A DNA stretch of 64,000 bases, from the NCBI RefSeq assembly GCF_040939455.1, contig NC_134117.1, positions 27,893,501-27,957,500 on the forward strand, written 5' to 3'. Below the pieces are notes generated by a model that was not told the origin of the DNA, searched no databases, and worked only from the letters and a program-made list of their open reading frames with translations. Below, one piece after another: positions 1 through 11,974 of the stretch. The position numbers were made by a program, and so were the translations under genes. How positions within the stretch are numbered: the stretch's first letter is position 1; each line of letters begins with the position of its first letter. Source of the stretch: Microcebus murinus (lineage: Eukaryota > Chordata > Mammalia > Primates > Cheirogaleidae).

Positions 1-639
1 GAGCCGGTTATTTGTAATACCCAGATTGTCACTCCTGACAACGGGCCTGCATTTATCTGTTGAGTCTAATGATCGTGCGGACGGGAGCTTTATTTGTGCT
101 GTCAGTGTGGCACTTTATCATCATCCACATTTAGACCTGGGGTGGGGGGGGCTTTCGAGACCAGCAGTAATGCCTCTTGCTATGTGTCCCCTCCCCTCAT
201 CTCACTTCACCACTAGCCCTTCCCGGGAAAGTGGCGCTGAGCCGAGTTGGGTCTGTGTTGCCTCCGAGTGACCAAGAGGCCTGTGCGGTCTGGGGTCCAG
301 CGTGGTCTTGCCACCCTCCTCAGCTGCAGACAGGTTCTCCCCAGGGCGACCCCACAGCAGCCAAGCCACAGAGACTTCTCCACGGCAGCCATCTGGCGTC
401 GATTTTTCACCTGCACCTCCCGAGAATCTGCCAGAGCCACAGAGTAAAGAAGCAGTAACTCTTTTTTTTGTTGTTTTGGCCACCCCGCCTGCTGAGGGGG
501 TATCACATGCTATTTCTGCACTCGCTGGTATAATCTGGAGAAACCTTTGCCAAAAGGAATCCCTGGTCTAGTTAAAATAATATCTTAGCTCATGAATAGA
601 AGAAAAATAAGGCATTATAGTCGGGTAAAAAGAAATTAG

Positions 640-800
640 AATTTAGGATCAGGGGAACCAAATTCAAAGCCCAGCCTGCCACTTTCTAGCTGAGGGACTT
701 GGCTACTGGACTAACCTCTGGCCTTAGTTTCTCATTTAAAGGTGGGGGGATAAATAACTCCACTGCATTGCTCAGAGGGTTAAGTCATCCATGCGGGCAC
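640..800 (+). repeat. MIR SINE fragment
   Basis: The core reads like MIR: 'ccactttctagctgagggacttgg' spacing followed by 'cctctggccttagtttctcat' and a run resembling 'ggataaataa'. It is old and diverged, in sense orientation relative to the gene. Confidence 0.65.
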
Positions 801-1737
801 ACCATAAAGCGCTATGCGACTGCATACACAGGTGACAGGGAAGGGAATGCCTTGCCCCTCTTTGGTTCTGTGATTTGAGTCCCGAGGTCAGGGCTGGGTA
901 GCCCAACATAGACACTGTTCCACTGAAGGGCCTCTGTCAGGGCCTCCTGGCCGTTTATACGGGCTGCGAATCAACAGAGAGCTCCAGCCAGACTCCTATC
1001 CCACCGTGTTCCATCTCTGCTTGTCGTACATTGAATTTCAAAAGATGCTGGCTGGTTTCTCTTATCTCCAAAAGTGAATGTTATGGTTCGCGTCTCTCTT
1101 TCTGAAAGAACCAAATGCACACATCAAAAGGAAAAGAAGAAAGCTCGCCCTGCCATCCCAAAGGACTGAGCGTTTGCCTAGGTTGACCTGACCCTTTTCT
1201 GACCTGTGTTTTGGGAACTGGACGTGGGCAGAGCTGCAGAGCGGTGGGCCTGACTAGCCTTTGGAAGGGGTGGTGGGTGCAAGGAGGAAGGGGAAAGGTC
1301 TGTAGGGAAAAGGCTGATGAAATAAATCTCTGGTTTCCTGTCTGCTCTGAGCAGGACGCTAGAATGGCTGGGCCCAGTGGCTTAAAAGAATGCCTAGTTC
1401 CTTGGGGTGGGAATCTACCCACCTCCAGAGAACTGGGAAGGATGAGGATAATGTGTTTGCTGTTCTCCACCCTCAGGGAGGACGTATATTCACAAGTGTG
1501 GAAGGGAGAATTATATGCATTGTGAATTGTAAATTAATCAATAATACAATCCTTCCAGGCATTCATTCCACAGCTTGTTCTCTACATGTTCAACTGCAGT
1601 GGTGTTGTTACAAACCCCTAAGTGGCAGGCATGAGATTTATCCAAGTCCTTTTGTACTGGACCTAGAACACCCTGTGTCAATTGGTCCTTAATGCATCTT
1701 GATGAGATTAGAAGGACCAGAGACGGGTCTCACATTG

Positions 1738-1926
1738 TGGCGAACATAAACCCCACCACCAGGGAGTTGGTTTGGAATGCTGATTTCTGGGCTCCACTTC
1801 TAGCAATTCTGTTTCAGCAGGTCTGGGGGATATTGCAGAATTTGCATTTTTAACAAGTTCTCCAGGTGTTTCCATTATAAGTGGTCTACAGGCTACTCTT
1901 TGAGTCACACGGGTCCAGACCAGCCC
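1738..1926 (+). mobile_element. MER5-like hAT MITE, first of an adjacent pair
   Basis: The central block 'tttcagcaggtctggggg' followed by 'gaatttgcatttttaac' and 'tctccaggtg' matches the MER5A class of nonautonomous hAT-Charlie elements. The 3' end carries 'ctctttgagtcac'. It abuts a second copy in the same orientation. Confidence 0.7.
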
Positions 1927-2092
1927 TTCTGAAACATCAATGTGCACGTGACTCCTCAGGGTGCCTTGTGAAAGTGGAGATTCTGATTCAGGGGGCTAGA
2001 GTGGGGCCCAAAATTTTGCATTTTTGAACATGCTTCCAAGTGATGCCGTTGCCACGGGTCCCCACCCCACACTTTGAGTAGCAAGAATCTAC
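1921..2092 (+). mobile_element. MER5-like hAT MITE, second of an adjacent pair
   Basis: It begins 'cagcccttctgaaacatcaa', has the central 'agattctgattcaggggg' and ends 'cacactttgagtagcaag', all typical of MER5A. It has no coding capacity. The head-to-tail position with the previous copy may reflect insertion near an existing copy or a local duplication. Confidence 0.75.
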
Positions 2093-2869
2093 CTGCTATT
2101 GTTTTCCTCCAATCAGGATGTACCGGCTCTAGCAGGGGCTTTGTTCTAGATGGATGATTCAAGCCATAAAACGTCTGCTTACCTAATATCTTAGATTATA
2201 GTCATGTACTTTTCATTTGTAATTAAAATAACTGTTTATCTTAACTGCCAGTCAGGTAGGAAATTTTTACACAGCAAGCACTTTAAAGAAATAAATATCT
2301 AAGTATGATTTGCTACTTTCTCGCTCATACTTAACACCTAACATTTTTCTATTCCTAAACTTTAATGCACATTCGCTCCGACATCTGGATTCTGATGAGT
2401 GTTAATGCTTGGCTCAGGGAACTCAAGCCAGCTCGGCAACAAAGACCCCTCTGAATGACCGCCTTTAGTAGTTGGCAGCTTTGTATTTTCTTAAAGCAAG
2501 AGTCTCTTCTAGGACTGTTTTCTTCAAATCAAAATGAAGAGTCTAATCTATCAGTTAACACTCCATAGCAACTGGAGGGCTTTCGCTGCTTCCTCCAGCT
2601 ATTATTTCTCAAGACACAATCAGGTGTGCCCCCATTAGCTGCAGCAGGAGAGAGAAAACTAGAAGGAACTTGATTTTCCCACTGTAATGGGCTAGCCAGA
2701 GAGACCAGGGAGTGTCCCGTGCACGTGCTCAGGTGTGGACGGCGCACGTGGGGACCCAGGGAACAAAGGGAGGCAGGCACGGGGGACTCGAACACTGGCT
2801 TGTATTAGGAATTCCAAGCAGATAGTCATTATGAAGAGAGGCCAACCACCCAGCCGGAAGCAGCTAGCC

Positions 2870-3085
2870 ACCCAGCTAGCCTCTCAGTTGCTGTTCCAAC
2901 TTCTCCTTCCTCATGCCATCACCTCCACACCCTCCTCTCAGCTGAGAACCTCGCCCCTTATTTTCCTCCGAGGAGACCCAGGTCTCTGGGTATCACTCTC
3001 AAGCCATTCTCTTCTACCTCATCCTATTATCTTGCCCATCCTGGCTTCCCATCCTCTTAATTCCAGGCCTAACCCTCTGTCTGGT
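2870..3085 (+). repeat. Ancient repeat, related to 4535-4735 (probably L2 LINE)
   Basis: The block from 'cagctgagaacctcgcccct' through 'aattccaggcctaa' realigns over about 180 bases with 4560-4720 ('gcggagaacctcacccctta' to 'aagtccaggcctaa'). The second copy leads into an L2 reverse-transcriptase fragment, so I infer that both derive from L2 upstream of the RT region. A local duplication is the alternative. Confidence 0.55.
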
Positions 3086-3502
3086 TGAAGGCTAGAAGGG
3101 TAGTGGCCTTTTCTGATTTGAAGATGGCCTCTCTGTTCCCCTAAGAGCTGTGATCACAGGAGCCTACCTGGGCCTTGTCTTTGCATGACAACTGTCTGCG
3201 CTCTGCAGCTCACCAGGGCCTGTGACCTGTGCCTACCGACCTGCGTCTCCTTGCTTGTCCAGCCCAGGCCAGGCTGGCTTAGAGTAGCCTCCTGTGCATC
3301 TCCAGTCTAAGCCTGGACTTCCTCCCTGCTGGAGAAAACCACGGCTGCCTGGTGACCAGGCCCTCTACCAATGCATCTCCTCTCCCTGCGGCAGGGCAAT
3401 CCTGCCACTCAGTAGGCCTATCATTCAGCTCCTGTCGAGTCATGAAGAGGAACGAGGGCTCCCCGAGGTCCCAGGCAGCTGCCTGTGCTGCAGACAACAG
3501 CC

Positions 3503-3550
3503 ATGTACTGCGTGTGTGTGTGTATGTACATGTGCATCTGTGTGTGTGCA
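3503..3550. repeat. TG-rich simple repeat
   Basis: Alternating 'tgtgtgtgtgtatgtacatgtgcatctgtgtgtgtg'-like sequence of about 45 bases. Confidence 0.85.
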
Positions 3551-4489
3551 AAACCTATAGCCGTGTCACAGGTTACATATATTAACCTCATTTGACCTTA
3601 TAGAGCAAATAGGATTAGCCCCACTTTATAGATGAGGAAACTGAATCCTGGCGACTACAAGCAGGTTCCTTTATCAAACACATGTGAAGGGGCTAGAAGA
3701 ATAAAATATAGTCCAGAACTCCGTGGAGCTCACAGGCTCCTGTGCTCAAGGCTACATATGTAATAATAATAATTCATTCTTTCAAAAATATTTATGGAGT
3801 TCCCATTGTGTGTCAGGCACCAAGTGTATAAGGGAGAAGACAGACATCTAGCGCGTGTTTATTGAGCATGTGCTCATTGCCAAGCACTGTATTAACTGCT
3901 CTGCAGGTGTTATCTTAATCCTTGGCACCCCCATGGCATGGGAGTGGATGTTGGCATCCTCATTCACAGGTGAGGAAACTGAGGCTTGGACCGGTTGGGT
4001 GCCTGGCCCGAGGGCACCGGCCCACAAAGCTGGAGGGTGGCAGAGCAGGAGTGTACCCTCAGGCGATCTGAGTCTGTGCCGAGAGCCTCACCCCGGAGCT
4101 ATCCTGCCTCTCAGCCTTCATGTTCTGACTCCAAGCCCAGTGCTCTCTCCGCCACTCCGTGTGGCTCCCGCAGAGCCCACCTCACTCTGGAGAGCAGATG
4201 CTTCTGCCACCTTTACCCAGCCACTCCCAGGGCCGAGGGCAGGTGGCCCACCCTGGGTGCCAAGACCCTAAACTCCTGCCCTAGATTCTGCCCACCCCAC
4301 CCGGGTTCAGGTCCCTGAGGCTGCCCTGCCTGTGCACCACCTCTGCCCCGCCCTGTTGGCCAGGTCGCTCCCTGTGCCCCCAGCACAGGTCACCCCCTCC
4401 TGGTGCAGGGCGTGGGACCGGCTCCCAGCACCTGCCCGCCCTCTGCAGCTCACATTCCTCGAGCTGTGCGGGCTTCGCCCTCTGACCCT

Positions 4490-5115
4490 GCGCGCCCCCC
4501 TCTCACGGTCGACGGCCGTGGGCGAGCCTCTCTGGCTGCTCCAGCTTCTCCTTTCTCCAGCCGTGACCGCTGCGCCCTCTCAGCGGAGAACCTCACCCCT
4601 TACTTACCTCTGCGGAGCCCCGGGTCTCTGGGCATCACTTGGGAGTCACTCTGTTCCGCATCGTCCTGTCTTCTTGCCCATCCTGGCGTCCTGTCCTCTT
4701 AAGTCCAGGCCTAAGCGTCGGCTGGTAAGTGACAGCCGCTTCCCTCCACCTCCTACGCATCTTGCCGGCGCCATTGCTTCCGCTGCCCCGCTGGGCTTTC
4801 CCTCACGCCCACAGGCCTCAGAGCTTGGTGAAACCCTCACTGAACCCCGTGTCCTGCTGGCCAATATTCCAGGCCTTTCTGAGCCCTTTTCGGCCTCAGA
4901 GTCATCCACACAGTGGGTGGCCCCATCCACGTGCCTCAGTCTAGCCGCCCTCAGTCCCACATGCCTCAGTTTAGCCGCCCTCTCCTCTCCAAGGGACAGC
5001 TTCCTCGGAGGTCATCAGTGGCCTCCGAATTGCCAGATCCACCTGCTGCCTCCAGTCCTTGGCCTTTTTGACCCCTCAAAGGCATTTGACACTGTTGACC
5101 ATGCCTCTCTTTTTA
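4490..5115 (+). mobile_element. L2 LINE fragment with RT motif
   Basis: At about 5070-5115 the + strand encodes FDPSKAFDTVDHASLF, which matches the LDLSxAFDTVDH motif of L2/CR1-clade LINE reverse transcriptases. Upstream, 'ggtcatcagtggcctccga' corresponds to the 'VTNDLL' segment of L2. The preceding 400 bases align to the copy near 2.9 kb. An open frame of 295 codons (4332-5219) runs through this region but is a decayed transposon plus GC-rich flank, not a host gene. The element is 5' and 3' truncated. Confidence 0.7.
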
Positions 5116-5874
5116 ACCCTCGCTTTCCTGATTTCTTGACTCTACTCTGTCTTAGGAGTCATTTGCTTGTAAGGAACAGAAACCTGCTTGAGTTAGCTCA
5201 GAAGAGCCTTTTGGAATAACTCAGGGGAATGGCACAGAATGCAATTTCCATTACTGCGCACGACTGTTTCAGTTCTCTTCCTGGGCCAGTCCTCACGCAC
5301 ACAGCCAACAGCGCTCTCCAAAACAGTGCGTCGATGCACCCCGCTCAGATTCCGCCAGTGGCCCCCACTTCCTACACATGCGGTCTGCAGCCTTAGTTCG
5401 CATGCCACGCCTCCCTCGGTCCTAGTGCCGCGTACCCTCCCGGCCTGCCTTCCTCTGTTTCCCGCCACTGTCCAACACATGTTTCCGTGTTGTCCAGCTA
5501 GGCTGCCCCCCTATTTATTCATTCCCTAAACATACTTTTCTGTTCCCTCCTCCCACCATTGCTTTTATTAATGTCTGACTGGTACATCTCTTACTAAAAT
5601 CCTATACCTACTTCAAGTTCAAAATCAGATAAACCTTTTTTATGAAGGCTTTACCTTGGCAAAAGTGACCTCTCCCTCCTCTGAAAGCTTGGGATTGGGG
5701 CCACTCCTTATTTGCCCAACTAGGCTGGAGACTTTCTGAGCAGAAAATTGCATCATATGCCACCACGTGTATCCATGATAGTACCTCGCCATATGCCAGC
5801 CTAGCAATGGGATCCCAGAGGGTGGAATGAAGTCAATGACTGACCTATCTTTTTTTATTCTTAAAGAAGAATGA

Positions 5875-6162
5875 GGCCAAGCATGGTGGCTCACGCCTGT
5901 AATCCTAGCACTCTGGGAGGCTGAGGCAGGAAGATCGCTTGAGGCTAGGAGTACAAGACCAGCCTGAGCAAGAGCAGGACCCTATTTCTACAAAAAAAGT
6001 AGAAAAATTAGCCAGGCATTGTGGCACACACCTGTAGTCTCAGTTACTTGAGAGGCTGAGACAGGAGGATCCCTTGAACCCAGGAGTTGGAGGTTGTAGT
6101 GAGCTATGATGACGCCACGATACTCTAGCCTGGGCAACAGAACCCCCCACCCCCCAAAAAAG
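5875..6162 (+). mobile_element. Alu SINE, strepsirrhine type
   Basis: This is a full dimeric Alu beginning 'ggccaagcatggtggctcac' and ending in an impure A/C-rich tail. An exact 11-base target-site duplication, aagaagaatga, flanks it at 5864-5874 and 6163-6173. The left arm has 'agcctgagcaagag' and the right arm 'gagctatgatgacgccac', which are strepsirrhine features. The tail runs into a (TGAA)n extension. Confidence 0.92.
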
Positions 6163-6839
6163 AAGAAGAATGAATGAATGAATGAAGCACCCATTGGCTT
6201 CTGGCACCACCATTCTGCCCTAAATTGGCCGATCTCTTCAACTGAAAGAGAGACAAAGATAAACAGCTTTTAAGCTAGAAGCTTCTAGGTAGTCAGAACA
6301 TGAAGGAAAGAAAGTTTGAGTAGAGGTTTAAAGTTTTGTGACCACACAGTTAGTGATTGGCCTGAATCCACAGCAGGTGGATGAGCTTTGGCCAGACGCT
6401 GTGATCAACTCGCTGGTCTTACTGCTGCCAACTCTTCGTGCCCTCCTGCCTCCCTGCCGCCCAGCTTGCTGCCTGGAACACAGTCTTGAGGACCAGGCAG
6501 GAGGCCAAGAACCAGGCCCATGTACAGAACCTACTGGGTTAAACAGTTGTTCCACTTTCTGTGTTTACTTCTTTCTGGGAATTCTAGAGGGAAATGGGGG
6601 AGACCTTGAGAAGTGTCTAGAGGATACAGGGACCCAGTGATGCCAGGAAAGCACTGCCTTCCATCAGGAGCCCTGATCAGGATGTCTCCAGATTGTACGT
6701 ACCCAGATGAGTCACTGGCAACTAGAGACACATCCGTCATAACTTCCTGGCACTTGTCTTCCTGAAGATACTTGGCTCCTGAGATGCCACTCACTGGCTC
6801 TGCTATTAGTCAAAGGCTCTGCCATCCCAGCTCTGCCAT

Positions 6840-7205
6840 CCCAGCTCCTACCTCTGGGATGGACAGGTGACCCAACCTGGACCAATAAGATCTCTTCCCT
6901 GGGGTTTCACATTGCAACTGAGGACAGAAAGCATCTTCCCCACTCGTGCTGAAGCAGAGATGTGAGGCTGGGAGTGCTGCCTCCATTGAAGCCTTGGGAA
7001 GGAGGATGGTGTGAGAGAATGAGGCCCACAGGTGGAGAAAAGAGGGGAGAGAGAAGGAAGAGGAAGTCCCGACCACTTCCTGGTCTCAGTCACCTCAGAG
7101 GTCTAGCTGTACCCTGGCCGCTCCTGCAGTGTGGACATCGGAGCCAATAAATTCCTCGACTAGTTCAAGTTAAGTGTCACTTGCAACCAAAGAATCCTGA
7201 TTAAC
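6840..7205 (+). repeat. Ancient retroelement 3' end, family not resolved
   Basis: The stretch reads like a common mammalian interspersed repeat: 'acccaacctggaccaataag' near the start, 'gagccaataaattcctcgac' near 7140, and 'gtcacttgcaaccaaagaat' at the end. I recognise the pattern but cannot assign the family with confidence (LTR or LINE 3' end). Confidence 0.5.
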
Positions 7206-8334
7206 GCAGCCTCCATCTGTCACTGGAATCACTTCTTTGACAGTTTGTGGGATTCCTGCCTCCCTGTCTTCCTCTTTTCCTGGAAACACACGTTGAGGAA
7301 TGGTCGTCTCCATCGTGATCCACACACACGACTGAGCACCTGCTCTTTCCTGGCATTGTCCTAGGTGTGGTGGGGGATACAGCTGCATATGACAGTCTGT
7401 GCCTTCTGGGTGCTTCTGTGCTCATCAAAATATAAGAAATTCCAAGGGCACAGAGCACATGCTGAGCACAGATCTTTTTTAGAACAAGGCATAAATCAAT
7501 CAGTCTGCGTGGAGTTTTTACAGAACACAGACACTCATCACTGCAGATTATTCTGACCTTTTGGTGCCAAACATCCCTTTCTTGAAAAAACCATCTACCC
7601 CTTAGGACAAAAGGTTTTCCTCTTTTTTCTTAAAGTTCCCTTTTTCATTAGAGCACTGTTTGTGGGTCTTCTCTACCCTGGCTGGCTCCTAAATCAGGAT
7701 CAACTCCGGTTGTTGTTGTTGTTGTTTTTCCAACCTTGCCCAATTTATTTCCCTATGGAATCCCCACCCTCGATTTCTCATTGTGCCCAGGGCCCTCCCA
7801 TTACCAAAGCCTCTATTTTTCTAAACTAATATGTGGCCTCTGGATAGATCCTATTCCAGGATACAATCTGTGAATCTCCTGTTTGAATGTCTTCCCATAT
7901 GTTTTCTGGTCCTATTTAACTTCAATGGTTCTCAAAGAATGAAATGTGTAAAAAGGAAAAAAAGAGCATTATACACATTTCCAAAGAAATGATCTATGCT
8001 CAAGGGTGTGCATTCAAAATGGGAAACATTTAGATACGGCTAGAAAGGAAAGAAGAAAGATAAGGAGGAGTAGAAAAATAGGAGTTTCTGGAATGTCTGT
8101 ATTTCTTACTGCCCTTCCACCCTCAGGCTCTGCACAGACCCTCCGATACCCCGAGATCCAAGCGCCAACCCAACTGGGTCCCGGCCTCCCTTAGGGCGAC
8201 CTGTGTGCTGTGAAGTCAAACGGTAGCCTAGAGAATTCCATTGATTTTTGAATGATCCTTTTTCCTACTTTGCAGGGATAAATTCCTCTTCCCCTTAGGT
8301 GTGAGATGTTAGGTTATCACATTACCTGCTTTCT

Positions 8335-8580
8335 TTTTTAAAAACTTAGGGGCTTAATAACAATTTAGTATTTCTCACAATTCTCTGGGCCAGGAATTTG
8401 GGCAGAGTTCATGTGGGTGGCTCTTCTGTTGTGCACGACAAGAGCTGGTGTCGCTCACTTGGCTGCACTTAGCAGCTGCGTGAAACTGTCGATGGGCTAG
8501 ACCGGAAGGTCTGAGAAGCCCTTGCTCACGAGTCGGATGCCTCGGTGCTCTACCGCGTGCCTCTCCACGGAGCTTTAGAC
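8335..8580 (-). mobile_element. MLT1-like LTR fragment (ERVL-MaLR)
   Basis: 'caatttagtatttctcacaa' followed by 'ctctgggccaggaatttggg' and 'catgtgggtggctcttctg' matches the antisense reading of MLT1-class solo LTRs. It is incomplete and diverged, with no internal coding region. Confidence 0.65.
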
Positions 8581-8667
8581 CAAGGGCTAAATTTGTCTTT
8601 CAGTTTATTTTATCTAATGATTAGCTGTTTGACTTTCATAAAGCAGCTTTTCTCTGAAACTCACTTT

Positions 8668-8765
8668 CTTTTTTTTTTTGGAGACTGGGTCTTGCTCTGT
8701 TGCTCAGGCTACAGTACAGTGGTGTCACCATAGCTCACTGCAACCTCAAACTCCTGGGCTCAGGG
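8668..8765 (-). mobile_element. Alu fragment, 3' end only
   Basis: A T-run followed by 'gagactgggtcttgctctgt' and 'ctcactgcaacctcaaactc' is the antisense 3' end of an Alu right arm. Homology stops abruptly at about 8765, so only about 95 bases remain. Confidence 0.85.
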
Positions 8766-9005
8766 TATTCTTGAAATTAGACACGTTAATATTTCTGCAA
8801 TGATATGTATGAAGTTTTGCATGGAGTGGGTGTGAGGATAAAGTAACTTCATATCAGTTTAAATCAGATTTTGTCACTACAGGAGTTTTGGCATCAAATT
8901 TGTCAAAACAAAAGAAAAAACTCTTGATTTTCAGAGATTCAGGAATTTGGAATCACAGATAAGGGATTGTGGAATGGTATCTTGGGCTTGATTATCCCCA
9001 AAGAA

Positions 9006-9043
9006 ATGAATTTTTGTTTGTTTGTTTGTTTGTTTGTTTGTTT
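9006..9043. repeat. (TTTG)n microsatellite
   Basis: About seven TTTG units, positioned as the complementary tail of the antisense Alu that follows. Confidence 0.95.
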
Positions 9044-9312
9044 TTTGAGACAGCATCTTACTCTGTTGCCCAGTGTAGAGTGCTGTGGCATCAGCCTAGC
9101 TCACAGCAACCTCAAACTCCTAGGCCTGAGCCTCCCGAGTAGCTGGGACTACGAGTGCACACCACTACGGCCTGACTACTTTTTTTCTATTTTTATAGAG
9201 ATGGGGTCTCGCTCTTGCTCAGGCTGCTCTTGAACTCCTGGCCTCATGTGATCCTCCCACCTCGGCCTCCCAGAGTGCTAGGATTACAGGTGTGAGCCAC
9301 TACGCCCAGACA
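9044..9312 (-). mobile_element. Alu SINE, antisense
   Basis: A dimeric Alu is read on the minus strand, from 'gagacagcatcttactctgt' to 'gattacaggtgtgagccact'. 'gcatcagcctagctcacagc' is the antisense of the strepsirrhine right-arm block. The A-tail is the (TTTG)n tract. Confidence 0.92.
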
Positions 9313-10234
9313 AAACTCTATTTATTTATAAAATGAGAATATTGACGTAATCAAGATTTAAAAAACTCTTTTATGCCCTAGTTGTGAAAATGCAACACAT
9401 CTTTAAAAACTCTTTAGAGGAAATGCCCTAAGTGGCCACAAGATGGGCTTGTTTCTCTGTGATAATATCTTGGAGTCCTGTTGCTGCGTCCAAGACTGAG
9501 TCTTTCTTGGGGTCTCTCCATTTGTCTCTATAGGTCTACAGGTCCCCTCTCCATGTTCCCTGTTTCTGTGTAGGTCTGTCTCTTTATCTATGTTTATGTG
9601 TGTTTTTCTCTCTTGGCTTATAGGGTTTATTTCCCCCCTTTTTGTATATTTCCTTATTTCCATTTTTGTATATTCCATGTATTTCTATCTTGCATTCTTC
9701 GTGTACACACACACCTGGCTCTTATTCTGCCCTGCCTCTTTCCCTCGACTACTATGTTGAATTTTTTCTTAACTTTTTAATGAAAAAAAATTTTTAATGA
9801 AAATAATTTTCCTGTTCTTAATATTCAAAATAGATAGCATATTTTACATATCTTTTGAATCTAAAAAAAGTTTCTATTTATATAAAGTGAGATATCATAT
9901 GTAAATTACTTAGCACAGCATCTGGTATATAGTTGCTACTCAATTATTACATCCTTTTATCTGGCTTCCCCTTATGTGGTTGTCTAAGTGATCTCTTTCA
10001 CACAGTCAATGGTTCTAAACAGGACAGAAGTCGATCCTCCGTATCCTTAACATTTTGGTATTTTCTCTCCCCCTTCCCCGGGACACCAATTCTTGGTGCT
10101 GGCAGCTCTTTGTCATTACTCTGCTCGTGCATATCTTCTGGGAGTTAATGAGAGCGCAGGTTCAAAGGCCAAACAAGACTGGTGGCTCAGTCAACCTTCT
10201 GTTCAGCTTCTTGTACCTTTCACAGGCTGCTCTT

Positions 10235-10740
10235 CTGCTCTCCCTGCAAGTGTTTACTGAGCGCTCAGTATGCGCCGGGCATGGGGAGAGAAACGTGGAC
10301 AGAACAGACACAGCCCCACACCTCACGAAGCCCACAGTTTACTGGGAGAAATGGGCAATACCTCCATGAGCAACCAAGAGCAGGGCCTGGATGGATGCAG
10401 CGATTAGAATGCAACGAGGGAGAGGTCTCTCTGAAGGGCCGTGGAGGGTGGGACCTAAGGGTGAGAAGCACCGAGCAGGAGGGCAGCGGAGGGAGAGGGC
10501 CTGGGTGCAGGGAGCGGTTCTGCAGGAGGCCCCGGGCGGGGACCGTGCCTGCTGGGAGGGCAGGAGAGCCATGGCTGGAGGACGCAGGGAGCAAACCCTG
10601 CTGGGCTCCCAGGCCAGGGGTGGTAATGGATCCCGGCCTCGTTCCGACACAATGGGAAGCCACCAAAGGGTTTAGGCAGGAGCCTGGAACGATCTGATTT
10701 ATGCGTTCAAAAGATGACTCTGGCTACGGCGGCAAGAGAT
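10235..10740 (-). mobile_element. L2 LINE 3' end, antisense
   Basis: It starts with 'aagtgtttactgagcgctca' and 'cgccgggcatggggagagaa', continues with 'caatgggaagccaccaaagg', then 'gatctgatttatgcgttcaa' and 'gatgactctggctacggcgg'. This is the recognisable antisense reading of the L2 3' region. The middle section is diverged. Confidence 0.75.
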
Positions 10741-11228
10741 TCCGGGAGGGGCAGGTGAGGAAACAGAAAAAGTAAGCTCTCCAGAGACGGGGGTGGTGAG
10801 GGAGGAAAGAAGAGAAAGGCTGGAAACGTTTTAGGAGGGTGGCACGCTAAAGCCGGCGAGGACAGTGCTGTCAGGCGGGGAGGGGGCAGAGGCGGGGGAG
10901 CAGGGTGTGCCAAATACAGCCAAGGGGCCAGGGGGACAAGGACAGAGGAAGAGTGCCCTGAGATGTGGCCATGCAGAGAACACCCGGGACAGTAGCAGGA
11001 GCGGGTGGGCAGAGTTGGGGGAAGGTGGGGTGAGCAGGGCAGCGGGAGAGTGGAGACGGCTTGTGAAGACAACTGCTTTGAGAAGCTGGGTCACAAAGGG
11101 GCTAGGGAAAGACGCCCGCGGAGGCTGAGCGATCCTCGTGGGTATCTGGGGAGGAGAAATACTAGAGTATGTTTGGAAACTGTCAACATGATCACCAGAG
11201 AGTGAGAGGTGGTGCCTCGGGGTTGGTT

Positions 11229-11250
11229 TTTGTTGTTGTTGTTGTTAATA
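11229..11250. repeat. (TTG)n microsatellite
   Basis: Five to six TTG units followed by 'ttaataatgaag'. Confidence 0.9.
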
Positions 11251-11254
11251 ATGA

Positions 11255-11470
11255 AGAGAACTTCGGGTCGTGCAACTCTTCGCAGTTTACCAAGTGTTGT
11301 CACACACACTCTTGCACTCAGTCCTCACGCCCGTCCCGTGTGGTGCCTGGCAGCCCGAATTACAGGTGAGGACGCTGGAGCGCAGAGGAACTGAATGACG
11401 AGCTCAAGGTCAGAGCCAGGCGGTGGCAGGGCCAGGACCCCACCGCCGGCTGCCCTGGCCCAGCCCCAGG
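11255..11470 (-). repeat. MIR SINE, antisense
   Basis: 'gtttaccaagtgttgtcaca' with 'acaggtgaggacgctggagc', 'gacgagctcaaggtcagagc' and 'caggcggtggcagggccagg' follows the reverse MIR order. Confidence 0.7.
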
Positions 11471-11769
11471 CCCCGTCCTCCCCGCTGTCCCAGTGAACTG
11501 GCACTCGGCACCGGTTGTTCCTCGATGGTGTCTCTCAAGAGGATTTTACAGTTGCCACCGAGCCAGTCCCTCTGCCTACTGGCCCATCCTTGATATTAGG
11601 AAGCCACACTGCTTCCCAGGAATGTGGGGTCTTGTTCTGCTTCCCTGCTCTGTTTAACTGAGCTTCAGAGCCTCCGGAATTTTTACAAGTGGTCCCAAAT
11701 CTCTGGCAGGTGTCAGGGAGAGGAAACGTGTAATCCCAGGAAGCTCACTCCAGCTCCCCAGGCTGGTCA

Positions 11770-11940
11770 GCTGGGCACTGACACCACACAGTGACTGTGG
11801 GCGAGTCTCGAACCTGCGCGCCTCAGTCTCCGCGTCTGTAAAATGGGGATGTTAACAAAACCCGTGTGCTGGGACTGTCGTGAGGATGAAATGAGATAGT
11901 GGGTATAAAGTGATTAGAATGGTGCTTGGCACATGGAGAC
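11770..11940 (+). repeat. MIR SINE
   Basis: 'cagtgactgtgggcgagtct' followed by 'cctcagtctccgcgtctgta', 'aaatggggatgttaac', 'gtgaggatgaaatgagatag' and 'ggtgcttggcacatgg' is nearly the full MIR core and 3' part. Confidence 0.85.
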
Positions 11941-11974
11941 TGCTCTCCTAATGTTACCCACGGCTATTTTCACT

